Notes: generated by a model not told the origin, from the letters alone. Shown: positions 1-9,385, counted from the first letter of the stretch. The stretch: DNA of 64,000 nucleotides from Sphingomonadales bacterium UBA2369 (GCA_002344055.1 DDTH01000018.1:219-64218); one strand, 5' to 3'. Numbers and translations are program-made.

Positions 1-5
1 GGGCC

Positions 6-129
6 GGGGGTGGGTCGAGCGGCAGACGAGGCTCGATGCCTCGGCTGCTGCTGCCTCGGCGCGAACAGGAAAGTTTTTGAGCGCGCCGACGCGCGCACCC
101 ACCCCCAGCCCCTCCCTTCCAGGGAGGGG
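6..129. repeat. GC-rich inverted repeat with hairpin
   Basis: GGGGGTGGGT at 6-15 is matched by its complement at 97-106. This is followed by a perfect hairpin: CCCCTCCC at 109-116, five-base loop, GGGAGGGG at 122-129. It resembles the other palindromic intergenic repeats in this window. It may end transcription from a gene left of the window, but there is no T-run. No gene is visible in positions 1-240. Confidence 0.5.
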
Positions 130-240
130 AGAGAAGCCCTGAACTGCAAGCTCTGAACTGAATCCAGCGCGACCGGCGCGAAGGCCCTTGCCCGATCCGC
201 CTCATCGCCCCATTCTGCCGCCGGGACAGAGGGGGGAAAT

Positions 241-1602
241 GTGGTGGGCCTTGCAATTCGTGCCGGACTGGCTGTTCTGACGCTGACCGTCAGCGGGGCT
301 ATCGCCGCGCAAGGCCGGTCGGCTGCGACCGCACAGGCTGCTGGCTCCGGTGAATGCCGCGATGTCACGATCGTGAACCAGGTAAACGGACGCGAGGAGC
401 GCTCCACCACCAGGATGTGCCGCAACGCGGCGGGGGGCTGGGATCCGGCCGGCACGGCCGCGCAACCCGCGCCGTCCGATACTCTGCCACCCGATTTTCG
501 CGGCCGGATCAGCTATCAGGGAACCCACCGGGGCGAATTGCAGCAGGGCCGGCGAGGATCGAGCCAGTATGGCGGTTCGTTGAACGTCGAACTCACCTTC
601 AACGGCAACAACGTGACCGGCAGTTTCTCCGGCACCGGCGGGATCAACACCGGCACCATGTCCGGCACGAGAACCGGCAATCGCTGCCGCATGATCGAAT
701 CGCGCGGGGGCGACCTCATCGAAGGCGAATGCACACGGACCCGCTTCTCGGCGATTGCCCGGTCGCAAGGCAATCGCGACGCACTGGCGGCACGGTTCGA
801 GGCGAATGCAACGCGGTTTGTGGATGCGGCGGCGGAGGAGAGGCAGCGCATCGTCGCGACAACCCCCGCGCCGACGTCTCCAAGAGCCGAGTTGGCGTCG
901 GCGAGCGCGGGATGCCCGCTTGACCCTTTGCGAGCACAAGCTGAAATTCGTAGACTTCCTTTCATCGAAAGACGCAGTTCCAGCGCCGGCCTATTTGGAC
1001 CGAGATTTAGTTCAGCGCATTATCGACCTGTAGACATGGCTATTTATGGATTTCGTGTCGGCAGCATTAGCCTAGATGAAATGGCGCCTCTCATTGGCGG
1101 GATTGAGATCAACTATCAGATTGCCGCTAACCGGTCTGCCGTACAGGCTGCTGCGCTACGCCACGAAGATCGAACCTGTCGATCTCAAGGTGACTGTGTA
1201 ATGAATAGTCGTAATCATCCTAATTTGATGATAATTGTTTCTGGGCAAGAAAATTCTACAAATATTACTTGTAAATACTCTAATGTTGACGATGGTGAAG
1301 ACGAATATGTGCCTATTTCGTCTCGTCATCAGGAAAGTTCTTCGCGTCCGCAGGCCACGAATCGCTCTGGTAATACGGCTCTTTATCGCTGCATCACCGT
1401 TGATAGGGAACAACTCCGTAATAACTGTGAGAGTCCGCTTTATATTACAATGTATTACAGTGACGCCGATATGGGAGACAGCCCGGTTGAGGCTGTCATC
1501 GCTGGGCGAGGCCAGATTCGTCGTTCGGGGGATGAGTATACTGTATGGCGTGTAGCTACGCAGCAGGACATTGCCGCCGACCGCAGTAGGCGGCCTCGCT
1601 GA
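241..1602 (+). CDS. Exported hypothetical protein of mixed base composition
   Basis: This is a 453-residue protein of unknown function. The GTG start follows a strong purine run (GAGGGGGG) and begins a signal peptide of about 23 residues ending in an AxA-type site. Residues about 90-165 hold a glycine- and threonine-rich stretch that reads like beta strands. The second half has several cysteines and no family I recognise. The first 690 bases are as GC-rich as the rest of the window. From about position 940 codons are AT-rich (AAT, ATT, TAT), and this continues to about 1660. The reading frame stays open across the junction. Either the 3' half was acquired or a frameshift has joined two frames; frame 2 also reads well between about 928 and 1033. 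Existence of the gene is likely, the function unknown. Confidence 0.6.
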   Translation: MVGLAIRAGLAVLTLTVSGAIAAQGRSAATAQAAGSGECRDVTIVNQVNGREERSTTRMCRNAAGGWDPAGTAAQPAPSDTLPPDFRGRISYQGTHRGELQQGRRGSSQYGGSLNVELTFNGNNVTGSFSGTGGINTGTMSGTRTGNRCRMIESRGGDLIEGECTRTRFSAIARSQGNRDALAARFEANATRFVDAAAEERQRIVATTPAPTSPRAELASASAGCPLDPLRAQAEIRRLPFIERRSSSAGLFGPRFSSAHYRPVDMAIYGFRVGSISLDEMAPLIGGIEINYQIAANRSAVQAAALRHEDRTCRSQGDCVMNSRNHPNLMIIVSGQENSTNITCKYSNVDDGEDEYVPISSRHQESSSRPQATNRSGNTALYRCITVDREQLRNNCESPLYITMYYSDADMGDSPVEAVIAGRGQIRRSGDEYTVWRVATQQDIAADRSRRPR

Positions 1603-1612
1603 TCCGCTGCGT

Positions 1613-1658
1613 AAGTATTTGGGGACACAGATATCTGAAGTATCTGGGGACACTATAC
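1613..1658. repeat. Two tandem copies of a 21-base GGGGACAC repeat
   Basis: AAGTATTTGGGGACACAGATA (1613-1633) is repeated as AAGTATCTGGGGACACTATAC from 1638, with a period of 25. The GGGGACACTATACC core resembles sequences often found beside IS200-like or REP-associated transposases, but no transposase is present. It sits just after the AT-rich half of the preceding gene. Confidence 0.5.
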
Positions 1659-2069
1659 CTATTTAAAACCGGTGCCCGATAACGCAGTCCCATCCCATTT
1701 TCCTACTGGATTGCGATCCGCTAAAATGGCGCCACGAGTCGTCTGCTGGTGCCTCGCTTGCTCTTTTTCATCGTCCGCTTCTGTCAGCCCGGCGCGAAAT
1801 CCAATCTGGGGCTGCAACCGCGCCGAAAGTCACAAAACCCCCCGCGATTCCATGTGACATTCGTGACATTCGTGACATTCGCGCCCCCATCCGGCCGGGC
1901 GTCAGGCATGTGTCAACCTGTCAACTTAAGCCGTCCGCATACGCGTCAGGCGACAACCATCGGCCCACCTCAGCGTGATGAGGCGGCAGGCTTGCAGCAG
2001 GACCCGCCCGGCGCATCACGCCTGAGACGCCCCCTAGGGTCCGGACTCAATTAGCGATGGCGGCGGAAA
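1659..2069. other. Intergenic region without a supported gene; 9-base triple repeat
   Basis: I see no convincing gene here; the short open frames lack ribosome sites and coding bias. Three perfect copies of GTGACATTC lie in tandem at 1854-1880. On the minus strand at about 1908-1923 there are two close TTGACA hexamers without a clear -10. The base composition returns to GC-rich by about 1880. Confidence 0.5.
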
Positions 2070-2252
2070 AGCCCCTCCCCCTTGTGGGGAGGGGTTGGGG
2101 TGGGGGCGCGAGCCGTCTGGCTCGCAGAAGAGTCTTTTCGGCCGCAGACGCGGCCGAGCCCCCACCCGCATCGGGTGAACAGCGCCCCGCGCTGTTCAGG
2201 CCATGCCGGGGGCATGGCCGACCCGAAGCGCCTCCCCACAAGGGGGAGGGCT
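2070..2252. repeat. 183-base element with 22-base terminal inverted repeats
   Basis: The left end (about 2070-2093) contains CTCCCCCTTGTGGGGAGG and the right end (2231-2252) is its near-perfect complement. Each end is itself a small hairpin. The interior holds further GC-rich palindromes and no coding sequence. The structure fits a non-autonomous palindromic repeat element in the gap before the next gene pair. Confidence 0.65.
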
Positions 2253-2299
2253 GAACATCTATGTTCTTGATAATTAATCGGTCTGATTGAGTACGGAGC

Positions 2300-2494
2300 C
2301 TAGTGCAGCTTCACCGCCAGGATCAGGATGACGATCGCCGCGAACATCGCGGTCACCTGGATGCCACGCCAGGGCATCCAGCCATAATCGTCGATCTTCT
2401 TGCGATGGTTGCGCCGCCAGTCGGCCACGCCGGCGAAGATCATCACGGCGAAGGCGATGCCGCCTGCCCACCAATAGTAATGTTGCGCGTGCAT
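2300..2494 (-). CDS. Small two-segment membrane protein
   Basis: This 64-residue protein has two hydrophobic segments (about residues 5-22 and 45-62). They are separated by a basic loop containing RRNHRKK, so the loop is probably cytoplasmic. It starts MHAQHYYWW. The ribosome site is weak, and an in-frame start 45 bases upstream is possible. It is divergent from the methyltransferase-like gene at 2551. Function is unknown; small proteins of this type are common near exported proteins in sphingomonads. Confidence 0.6.
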   Translation of the reverse strand: MHAQHYYWWAGGIAFAVMIFAGVADWRRNHRKKIDDYGWMPWRGIQVTAMFAAIVILILAVKLH

Positions 2495-2550
2495 TCCCAA
2501 TCCGCCATTCGCTGGCCCACGATCCGGACCGCCGGGCATGTAGGGAGAGA

Positions 2551-3402
2551 ATGATGAAGCGCCAGAGCCTGATAGCCACTTCCTTTGCCGCCTTGGTCGC
2601 GCTGGGCGCCGGGGCAGCCTGCGCGACCGCGGGAACGCAGCCGGCCTTCAGTGAGGCACATCGCGGCGCGCTCGACGCCGCCGTCGCCGCCACCACCCGC
2701 ACGCCGGCCAATGTGCAGCGCGACCGCTATCGCAACCCGGCCGCGACCCTGGCCTATTTCGGGGTGCGCCCGGGCGACACGGTTGTGGAAATCTGGCCCG
2801 GTGGTGGCTGGTACACCGAAATCCTCGCGCCTTACCTCAAGGCCGGCGGCGGGACCTATTACGCCGTCGGCATGAACGAGCGGCAGCTGCAGCGTGTTAC
2901 GGAATGGCGGACCGCGAACGTCGCGCTTTACGGGGACATCCGCACCGCCACCTTCCCCACCTTCGACGCCACAGCGACGCCGGTTCCGGCGGGCACGGCC
3001 GACGTCGTCCTCACCTTCCGCAACGTCCACAATTTCATCATGGGCTCGGGCCGCGACAATCAGGATTACAGCGTCGAGGCGTTCCGGCAGATGTATGCGA
3101 TGCTGAAGCCGGGCGGGACGCTCGGCGTGGTCGATCATCGCCTGCCCGAAAGCGGCGACGCGGCGCGCGAGCGGTCGAGCGGCTATGTCCGCGTCTCGAC
3201 CGTCCGGCGCCTGGCCGAGCAGGCCGGTTTTCAGTTCGCCGGCGCCAGCGAGGTCAATGCCAATCCGCGCGACACGGCGGATTGGGCCGACGGCGTGTGG
3301 ACGCTGCCGCCGACCCTGCGGCGCGGGGAGGTAGAGCGCGAGCGCTATCTGGCGATCGGCGAGAGCGACCGCATGACGCTGAGATTCGTGAAGCCGCGCT
3401 AA
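2551..3402 (+). CDS. Exported class I methyltransferase-fold protein
   Basis: This 283-residue protein begins with a clear signal peptide (about residues 1-28, hydrophobic core LIATSFAALVALGAGAA). The rest has a class I SAM-methyltransferase fold. Motif I reads VVEIWPGGGWYTEIL near residue 73, and later come VVLTFRNVHNF and LKPGGTLGVVDHR. It matches the predicted methyltransferase family often seen with export signals in proteobacteria (COG4798-like). AGGGAGAGA lies just before the ATG. SAM is not known to be available outside the cytoplasm, so the in vivo activity is unclear. The convergent luxR gene ends 2 bases downstream. Confidence 0.85.
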   Translation: MMKRQSLIATSFAALVALGAGAACATAGTQPAFSEAHRGALDAAVAATTRTPANVQRDRYRNPAATLAYFGVRPGDTVVEIWPGGGWYTEILAPYLKAGGGTYYAVGMNERQLQRVTEWRTANVALYGDIRTATFPTFDATATPVPAGTADVVLTFRNVHNFIMGSGRDNQDYSVEAFRQMYAMLKPGGTLGVVDHRLPESGDAARERSSGYVRVSTVRRLAEQAGFQFAGASEVNANPRDTADWADGVWTLPPTLRRGEVERERYLAIGESDRMTLRFVKPR

Positions 3403-3403
3403 C

Positions 3404-4132
3404 TCAGATCAGGCGCTGCGAGACGAGGTGCGCGACCGCCTGGGCGCGGTTGACGGCACCGAGCTTGCGGCGCCCCCGATCGACGTGGAAACGGGCGGTG
3501 GTCTGGGACACGCCCATGATCACCGAAATCTCCCAATCCGTCTTACCTTCGGCGACGAAGGCGAGCGCGTCGCGTTCGCGGCTGCTGAGCCGTGGGCGGC
3601 GGTCGTCCGGCGCTGGGGCGGCCAGCTGCATCAGCTTTTCGGTCAGCGCGAGGCCGGCCATCTGGATCGCCATCGCCTCTGCCGGATCGAAGGCGCGGAC
3701 ATCGAAGCCGAGATGCAGCGAGGCGATGCGTCCTTCGGCCCCATAGGAGGTCGCGCACAAGGCATCGGCAATCCGCGCCTGGCCATAAGCATCCCAATAA
3801 TCGCCGAACTCGCGATGCGCCGCGGGGGCGAAGTCGCTGAACCGGTAGAGGGTGCGATTCTCCCGGATCGCGGTGAGCAAGGGATTGTTGTCGAAGCAGA
3901 CGTAATGGAAACCCGGACTCGCCGGCCATTCCTCGGGCGAGATGCGGACGATGAGTCCGCCGGCATTCCAATGCTTCGTAGAGCTGAGCCGGCCGGCGGG
4001 CCGGAGATAGGCGCGGGTCTGCAAATAGGTCGCACCCTCGCGGCGCATGGCATCGAAGAAGGCCGTGCTCGCGGCCAATGGCGTCTGTTCGGCGAGCGCC
4101 GTTTCGACGCGGTCCATCATCCTGGCAAGCAT
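3404..4132 (-). CDS. LuxR-family quorum-sensing-type regulator
   Basis: This 242-residue transcription factor has an N-terminal autoinducer-binding domain (about residues 15-160) and a C-terminal GerE helix-turn-helix (about 178-240). The DNA-binding part (LSSRERDALAFVAEGKTDWE, then ISVIMGVSQTTARFHVDRG) closely matches the acyl-homoserine-lactone class rather than response regulators. The ligand domain keeps the W...Y..D..P pattern (EEWP, HYVCFDNNP). I chose the ATG at 4132 because GGAG sits 7 bases upstream; a TTG 15 bases further is also possible. No luxI synthase is in the window, so it may be a LuxR solo. A perfect lux box lies 63 bases upstream. Confidence 0.9.
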   Translation of the reverse strand: MLARMMDRVETALAEQTPLAASTAFFDAMRREGATYLQTRAYLRPAGRLSSTKHWNAGGLIVRISPEEWPASPGFHYVCFDNNPLLTAIRENRTLYRFSDFAPAAHREFGDYWDAYGQARIADALCATSYGAEGRIASLHLGFDVRAFDPAEAMAIQMAGLALTEKLMQLAAPAPDDRRPRLSSRERDALAFVAEGKTDWEISVIMGVSQTTARFHVDRGRRKLGAVNRAQAVAHLVSQRLI

Positions 4133-4194
4133 GTCGATCTCCGCCAATCGATACGCAGGCGCAAAGCAGCGGAAAAAAGGGTCAGCGCCCAGTC

Positions 4195-4214
4195 AACTCT
4201 CGAATCCGAGAGTT
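4195..4214. promoter_or_regulatory. Perfect 20-base lux box upstream of the outer-membrane gene
   Basis: AACTCTCGAATCCGAGAGTT is a perfect dyad of two 8-base arms around AATC, extended by one more pair on each side. It fits the CT-N12-AG rule for LuxR-type boxes. A TATTAG-like -10 at 4232-4237 would put the right half of the box on the -35 position. This is the class II arrangement typical of LuxR-activated promoters, reading toward the gene at 4272. The box lies between the divergent luxR and barrel genes. Confidence 0.7.
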
Positions 4215-4271
4215 GGCCAGCCGCCCCACGATATTAGCTTTGGGGGGAAAGCCAGGCAGGAGACAATCGAC

Positions 4272-5165
4272 ATGGTTCGTTGGACGACCGGAGCCGTTGC
4301 CGCCGTCGCGTTGGGATTTGCCGCGCCAGCAGCGGCGCAGGATGCTGACTGGTCCGGATTCTATATCGGCGTGAACGCAACCGGTTCGCGCGACAAAGTG
4401 TCGGCCGAAGCGGATCTGCAGGTGAACCAGATCAGTAATCTGGTCGTGACCGGCCGCGGCATCGTCGTTGTTCCCGCCACCGGCCGCGATCTCGACGCCT
4501 CGGGAAACGACACCAGCGCGTTCGGCGGCGCGCAAGTCGGCTATCAGTGGCAGGCCGGTACGATCGTCTTCGGCGCGGAGGCCGAATTCGATCCGTTCGA
4601 GCGCAGCGCGGCCGTCTCGCAGGCCTATGCCCTGCCCGCAACCATCCTCGCGCCCGCCAGCACGGCCGATGCGATGCGCGACGTGAGCATCGGCAACCAA
4701 TGGTCCGTCCGGGCGCGGCTCGGCGCCGCGCTCGGGCGTACCCTTGTCTATGCGACCGGCGGATACGCCTCTGCCCGCGCGCGGCTGACGAGCATCGACA
4801 GCTACACCAACCCCGGCGGCCCCACGCCCCCGGGCAGCGGCGGCCCCGGCAATCCCACCTTCAACAGCGGACCTGAGGGGCCGGTGGTGACGACCGCGAG
4901 CGCGCGGCGCAATATGGGCGGCTGGACCGGCGGCATCGGCGTCGAGCAGGCGCTGGGAAGGCGGTTCAGCGCCGCGCTCGAATACCGCCACACCGATCTC
5001 GGCGCCAAGGACTTCAGCCCGACCAATACGGCCACCGTGAACACCGGCCCTGAAACGCGCGGCGACAACGGCGCCACCGGGATTTTGGGCAACGTCCAGA
5101 GCGGGCCAACCCGTATCCAGCTCCAGAGCGACGCGGTGTCGCTCAGGTTGAACTTCCGCTTCTGA
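4272..5165 (+). CDS. Outer-membrane beta-barrel protein, Omp25/31-like
   Basis: This 297-residue protein has a signal peptide ending in PAAAQDADWSGFYIGV. The WSGFYIG start is typical of the rhizobial and sphingomonad porin-like opacity family. Alternating hydrophobic strands follow, with a glycine/proline-rich loop at about residues 178-200. The end SLRLNFRF has the terminal phenylalanine needed for barrel insertion. It has an AGGAG site 9 bases before the ATG at 4272. It is divergent from luxR with a lux box between, which suggests quorum-regulated expression (inference). Exact cargo or ligand unknown. Confidence 0.85.
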   Translation: MVRWTTGAVAAVALGFAAPAAAQDADWSGFYIGVNATGSRDKVSAEADLQVNQISNLVVTGRGIVVVPATGRDLDASGNDTSAFGGAQVGYQWQAGTIVFGAEAEFDPFERSAAVSQAYALPATILAPASTADAMRDVSIGNQWSVRARLGAALGRTLVYATGGYASARARLTSIDSYTNPGGPTPPGSGGPGNPTFNSGPEGPVVTTASARRNMGGWTGGIGVEQALGRRFSAALEYRHTDLGAKDFSPTNTATVNTGPETRGDNGATGILGNVQSGPTRIQLQSDAVSLRLNFRF

Positions 5166-5174
5166 GCGAGACGC

Positions 5175-5705
5175 TCAGCCCAGCTTGTCGAGCTTCTGCT
5201 GAAGCTCCGCGAGTTGGGCCTTGAGCACGGCCAACTCCGCCTTGTTGTCGGGCGCGTCGGCCGGCCGAGCCTTGCCGCCGGTCGCCGCCGCGGTGAACAT
5301 TTCCATGTTCCGCTTGGTCATCTCCGCGAAGGGATTGGCCGCGAAAGCACCACTCATCGCGTCGCGCATCTGCGACTGATTGCGCTGCAACGCCTCCAGG
5401 CTGGCCTCCAGATATTGCGGCACGAAGCTCTGCATCGAATCGCCGTAGAGGCTGATGATCTGGCGGAGAAAATTCACCGGCAGCATGTTCGAGCCGCGGG
5501 CTTCCTCGTCCATGATGATCTGCGTCAGGACATTGTGGGTGATGTCCTCGCCGGTTTTCGCATCGACGACCTGGAAATCGCGCTTCTGCCGGACCATTTC
5601 GGCAAGGCGTTCGAGCGTGATGTAGGACGAGCTTTCGGTATCGTAGAGCCGCCGGTTCGCATATTTCTTGATCACGACCATTTTGTCGTCTTGGGCGGAT
5701 GCCAT
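5175..5705 (-). CDS. phaR: PhaR polyhydroxyalkanoate synthesis repressor
   Basis: This 176-residue regulator of polyester storage has the PHB/PHA accumulation DNA-binding domain at its N-terminus (VIKKYANRRLYDTESSSYIT, residues about 10-30). The following segment LAEMVRQKRDFQVVDAKTGE and the helical MLPVNFLRQIISLYGDSMQ are also family hallmarks. PhaR binds polymer granules and represses phasin and other pha genes. The end is a short coiled coil (AVLKAQLAELQQKLDKL). AGGAGAG precedes the ATG. It is divergent from, and shares bases with, the start of the PhaC-like gene. Confidence 0.93.
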   Translation of the reverse strand: MASAQDDKMVVIKKYANRRLYDTESSSYITLERLAEMVRQKRDFQVVDAKTGEDITHNVLTQIIMDEEARGSNMLPVNFLRQIISLYGDSMQSFVPQYLEASLEALQRNQSQMRDAMSGAFAANPFAEMTKRNMEMFTAAATGGKARPADAPDNKAELAVLKAQLAELQQKLDKLG

Positions 5706-6780
5706 GCCTCACTCTCCTGAAGACCAGGCACCGGCCCTACCACCGGATCATGCCGCACTGCAACACAGGCCGCGGCCATTGCCCCTTTTCCTCTCTATGC
5801 TGCGCAGCAAGACCGCAGCAAATCCGGAGAGGATGCAGCGCGCCCTGGCGGGTCTGCGGCGGTATCAGGAGGCTCGGCGGATGCCGCCGCCGGAGCCGAT
5901 GCCTGCGCTCGCCGAGCGGCATGGCGCGGCCTTGCGGGACTATGGCGGTGCAGGGCCGAACCTGCTCGTCATCCCGTCGCTGATCAATCCGCCGACGGTG
6001 CTCGACCTTCCGGGCAAGTCGCTGCTGCGCTGGTTGGCCGCACAGGGTCGGCGGGTGCTGCTGCTGGATTGGGGCGAGGCGCCGGGGCGGCGACACCTTC
6101 CAGTTGCAGGGCATATCGAGGAGATCGCGCTGCCGCTCATCCGGGAGCTACGGAGTCCTCCGGATCTTGCCGGCTATTGCCTGGGAGGGACGATGGCGAT
6201 GGCAGCCGCACAGCTGGTGGAGGCACGTAGCCTTAGCCTGATCGCGACGCCGTGGCATTTCTCCGGCTTCGGCGAAGCGCAGCGGGCCGACCTTGCCGCG
6301 CTCTGGACGCAGGCGGCACCGCTGGCCGAGCAGCTGGGCGTGCTGCCGATGGAGGTGTTGCAATCGGCCTTCTGGAGCCTCGATCCGGAGCGGACGGTCG
6401 GAAAGTATGAGCAGCTTGCAGAGGCGGATGACGAGACGGCGGCTGCTTTCGTACAATTGGAGGATTGGGCGAATGACGGTCCACCCCTTCCCTACGCCGC
6501 CGCGCGTGAACTGCTGGAAGGTTTCTTCGCGGCTGACCTGCCCGGCCAAGGTGGTTGGGCGGTTGCCCGACAGATGATCGACCCGGCGGCGCTCCCCTGC
6601 CCCGTGCTCGACATCGTCTCGACCACCGACCGGATCGTCCCGGCCGCCAGCTCGGCGAACATCGGCGAGCGGCTGGAGCTGAATCGCGGCCATGTCGGCA
6701 TGGTTGTGGGATCGAAGGCGGAGGCGGAGCTGTGGCAACCGCTCGCCGCATGGCTTTCGCGCGTCAGCCCGACTTGCTAG
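5704..6780 (+). CDS. PhaC-like alpha/beta hydrolase (PHA synthase family)
   Basis: This protein of about 358 residues has an alpha/beta hydrolase fold. Its nucleophile elbow is GYCLGGT, with cysteine in place of serine as in PHA synthases. Conserved parts include LLVIPSLINPPTVLDL, an aspartate in VSTTDRIVP and a histidine in RGHVGMV, giving a Cys-Asp-His triad. It is shorter than class I PhaC and nearer the class III catalytic subunit or a sphingomonad PhaC-like protein. The neighbours (phaR, thiolase) support a role in polyester metabolism. The start is uncertain: the ATG at 5704 overlaps the phaR start codon and has no good ribosome site. TTG at 5779 and ATG at 5797 are alternatives. Confidence 0.82.
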   Translation: MPHSPEDQAPALPPDHAALQHRPRPLPLFLSMLRSKTAANPERMQRALAGLRRYQEARRMPPPEPMPALAERHGAALRDYGGAGPNLLVIPSLINPPTVLDLPGKSLLRWLAAQGRRVLLLDWGEAPGRRHLPVAGHIEEIALPLIRELRSPPDLAGYCLGGTMAMAAAQLVEARSLSLIATPWHFSGFGEAQRADLAALWTQAAPLAEQLGVLPMEVLQSAFWSLDPERTVGKYEQLAEADDETAAAFVQLEDWANDGPPLPYAAARELLEGFFAADLPGQGGWAVARQMIDPAALPCPVLDIVSTTDRIVPAASSANIGERLELNRGHVGMVVGSKAEAELWQPLAAWLSRVSPTC

Positions 6781-6809
6781 GGCGCGGGCAACATTCAGGA
6801 GACGCATTC

Positions 6810-7984
<1,175 letters not shown>

Positions 7985-7985
<1 letters not shown>

Positions 7986-8293
7986 TGGCGACCATCGCCG
8001 AGATCGCGCAACGCGCCCGGTCCGAGGTCGTCGCGCATTTCCTGAATGCCGGGGCGGCAAGTCCCGAAAACGCGCTAACTTATCAGCCGCAGCGCCATGC
8101 CGAGCGGCGCGCTCTGGCCTATCTTATGAGCAAAGGCGTCGTCCGGCTCACGCAGGAAGGCCGGCACTGGATCGACGCCGATGCCGCCGCTGCGTGGAAG
8201 CGCGATACGACCACGCGGGTCGCTCTGGTCGCGGGCGGTACGCTCGCGGCGGTCGCCGGCCTTGTCCTGTGGCGGCGATACCGCAACCGCTAG
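7985..8293 (+). CDS. Small C-terminally anchored hypothetical protein
   Basis: This 102-residue protein of unknown function has a soluble helical part. It contains a possible winged-helix-like segment (ALAYLMSKGVVRLTQEGRHWI) and ends in one membrane segment (ALVAGGTLAAVAGLVLW) with a basic tail. Its ATG overlaps the thiolase stop codon (TGATG), so its translation is probably coupled to the thiolase gene. The position suggests a role linked to that operon, but I see no motif that proves it. Confidence 0.7.
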
Positions 8294-8323
8294 AATCGAA
8301 CCTCAAAGTCTTCGGAGAACATC

Positions 8324-9385
8324 ATGTCATCGAGCCGCGCTTACGCCGTCCAGTCCGCCGAAGACCCTTTCGGTCCATTCGGCATCGACCGGCGCGAACC
8401 CAATGCGAACGATGTCGAGATCGCCATCCGTTATTGCGGCGTCTGCCATTCGGATCTGCACACCGCGCGCAGCGAATGGGGCGGGACGCGATACCCTTGC
8501 GTGCCGGGTCACGAGATCGTCGGCGAGGTGACGGCGGTCGGCGCCGGTGTCAGCAAGTTCAAGGCGGGCGATCTGGTAGGGATAGGCTGCATGGTCGACA
8601 GCTGCCAGCGCTGCACGCCCTGTCACGAGGGACTCGAGCAATATTGCGAGAATGGGATGACGGGCACCTATAACGGGCCGACCCAGGACACGCGCGACAA
8701 CACCTATGGCGGCTATTCCGACAAGATCGTCGTGCGCGAGGAATTCGTGCTGCACGTCCGCCATGCCCCCGAACAGCTTGCCGCAGTCGCGCCTTTGCTG
8801 TGCGCCGGGATCACCACCTGGTCGCCGCTCCGCCACTGGCAGGCCGGACCGGGCAAGAAGGTCGGCATCGTCGGCATTGGCGGCCTCGGCCATATGGGCA
8901 TCAAATTGTCCCACGCGCTGGGCGCTCGCACTGTCGCCTTCACTACCTCGCCCGACAAGGTCGAGGCAGCGCGCGCTCTGGGCGCCGACGAGGTCGTGGT
9001 GTCGCGCGACAAGGAGCAGATGAAGGCCCATGCCAACAGCTTCGACCTGATCGTCAACACCGTTGCGGCCCCGCACAATCTCGACGCCTTCCTCGGCCTG
9101 CTGAAGCTGGACGGCACGATGGTGCTGGTCGGCGCACCGTCCGAGCCGCACCCATCGCCCAACGTCTTCAGCCTGGTGATGAAGCGCCGCAGCATGGCCG
9201 GCTCGCTGATCGGCGGCATCCCCGAAACCCAGGAAATGCTCGATTTCTGCGCCGAACATGGCATCGTCTCCGAGATCGAAACGATCCGCATCCAGGAGAT
9301 CGAGGACGCCTACGAACGGATGCTGAAGGGCGACGTGAAGTATCGCTTCGTTATCGACAGCGCATCGCTGGCCGAAGACGCCTAG
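8324..9385 (+). CDS. Zinc-dependent NAD(P) alcohol dehydrogenase, YahK/CAD type
   Basis: This 353-residue medium-chain dehydrogenase keeps the catalytic zinc ligands (CGVCHSD, then GHEIVGEV). It also keeps the structural zinc cysteines (CQRCTPCHEGLEQYC) and the Rossmann motif VGIGGLGHMG. The pattern is that of the cinnamyl alcohol dehydrogenase/YahK group, which reduces aldehydes with NADPH. GGAG lies before the ATG. It is convergent with alr and overlaps its end by 4 bases. The natural substrate cannot be told from sequence. Confidence 0.9.
   Translation: MSSSRAYAVQSAEDPFGPFGIDRREPNANDVEIAIRYCGVCHSDLHTARSEWGGTRYPCVPGHEIVGEVTAVGAGVSKFKAGDLVGIGCMVDSCQRCTPCHEGLEQYCENGMTGTYNGPTQDTRDNTYGGYSDKIVVREEFVLHVRHAPEQLAAVAPLLCAGITTWSPLRHWQAGPGKKVGIVGIGGLGHMGIKLSHALGARTVAFTTSPDKVEAARALGADEVVVSRDKEQMKAHANSFDLIVNTVAAPHNLDAFLGLLKLDGTMVLVGAPSEPHPSPNVFSLVMKRRSMAGSLIGGIPETQEMLDFCAEHGIVSEIETIRIQEIEDAYERMLKGDVKYRFVIDSASLAEDA

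Noticed and set aside
928..1033. Protein-like reading in frame 2 inside the first gene
   Set aside because: It ends quickly at a stop, and frame 1 stays open for 189 more codons, so I kept frame 1 and only noted a possible frameshift.
1749..2054. 101-residue open frame with VTFVTFVTF
   Set aside because: No ribosome site or domain; the repeat is DNA-level and the rest is proline-rich noise.
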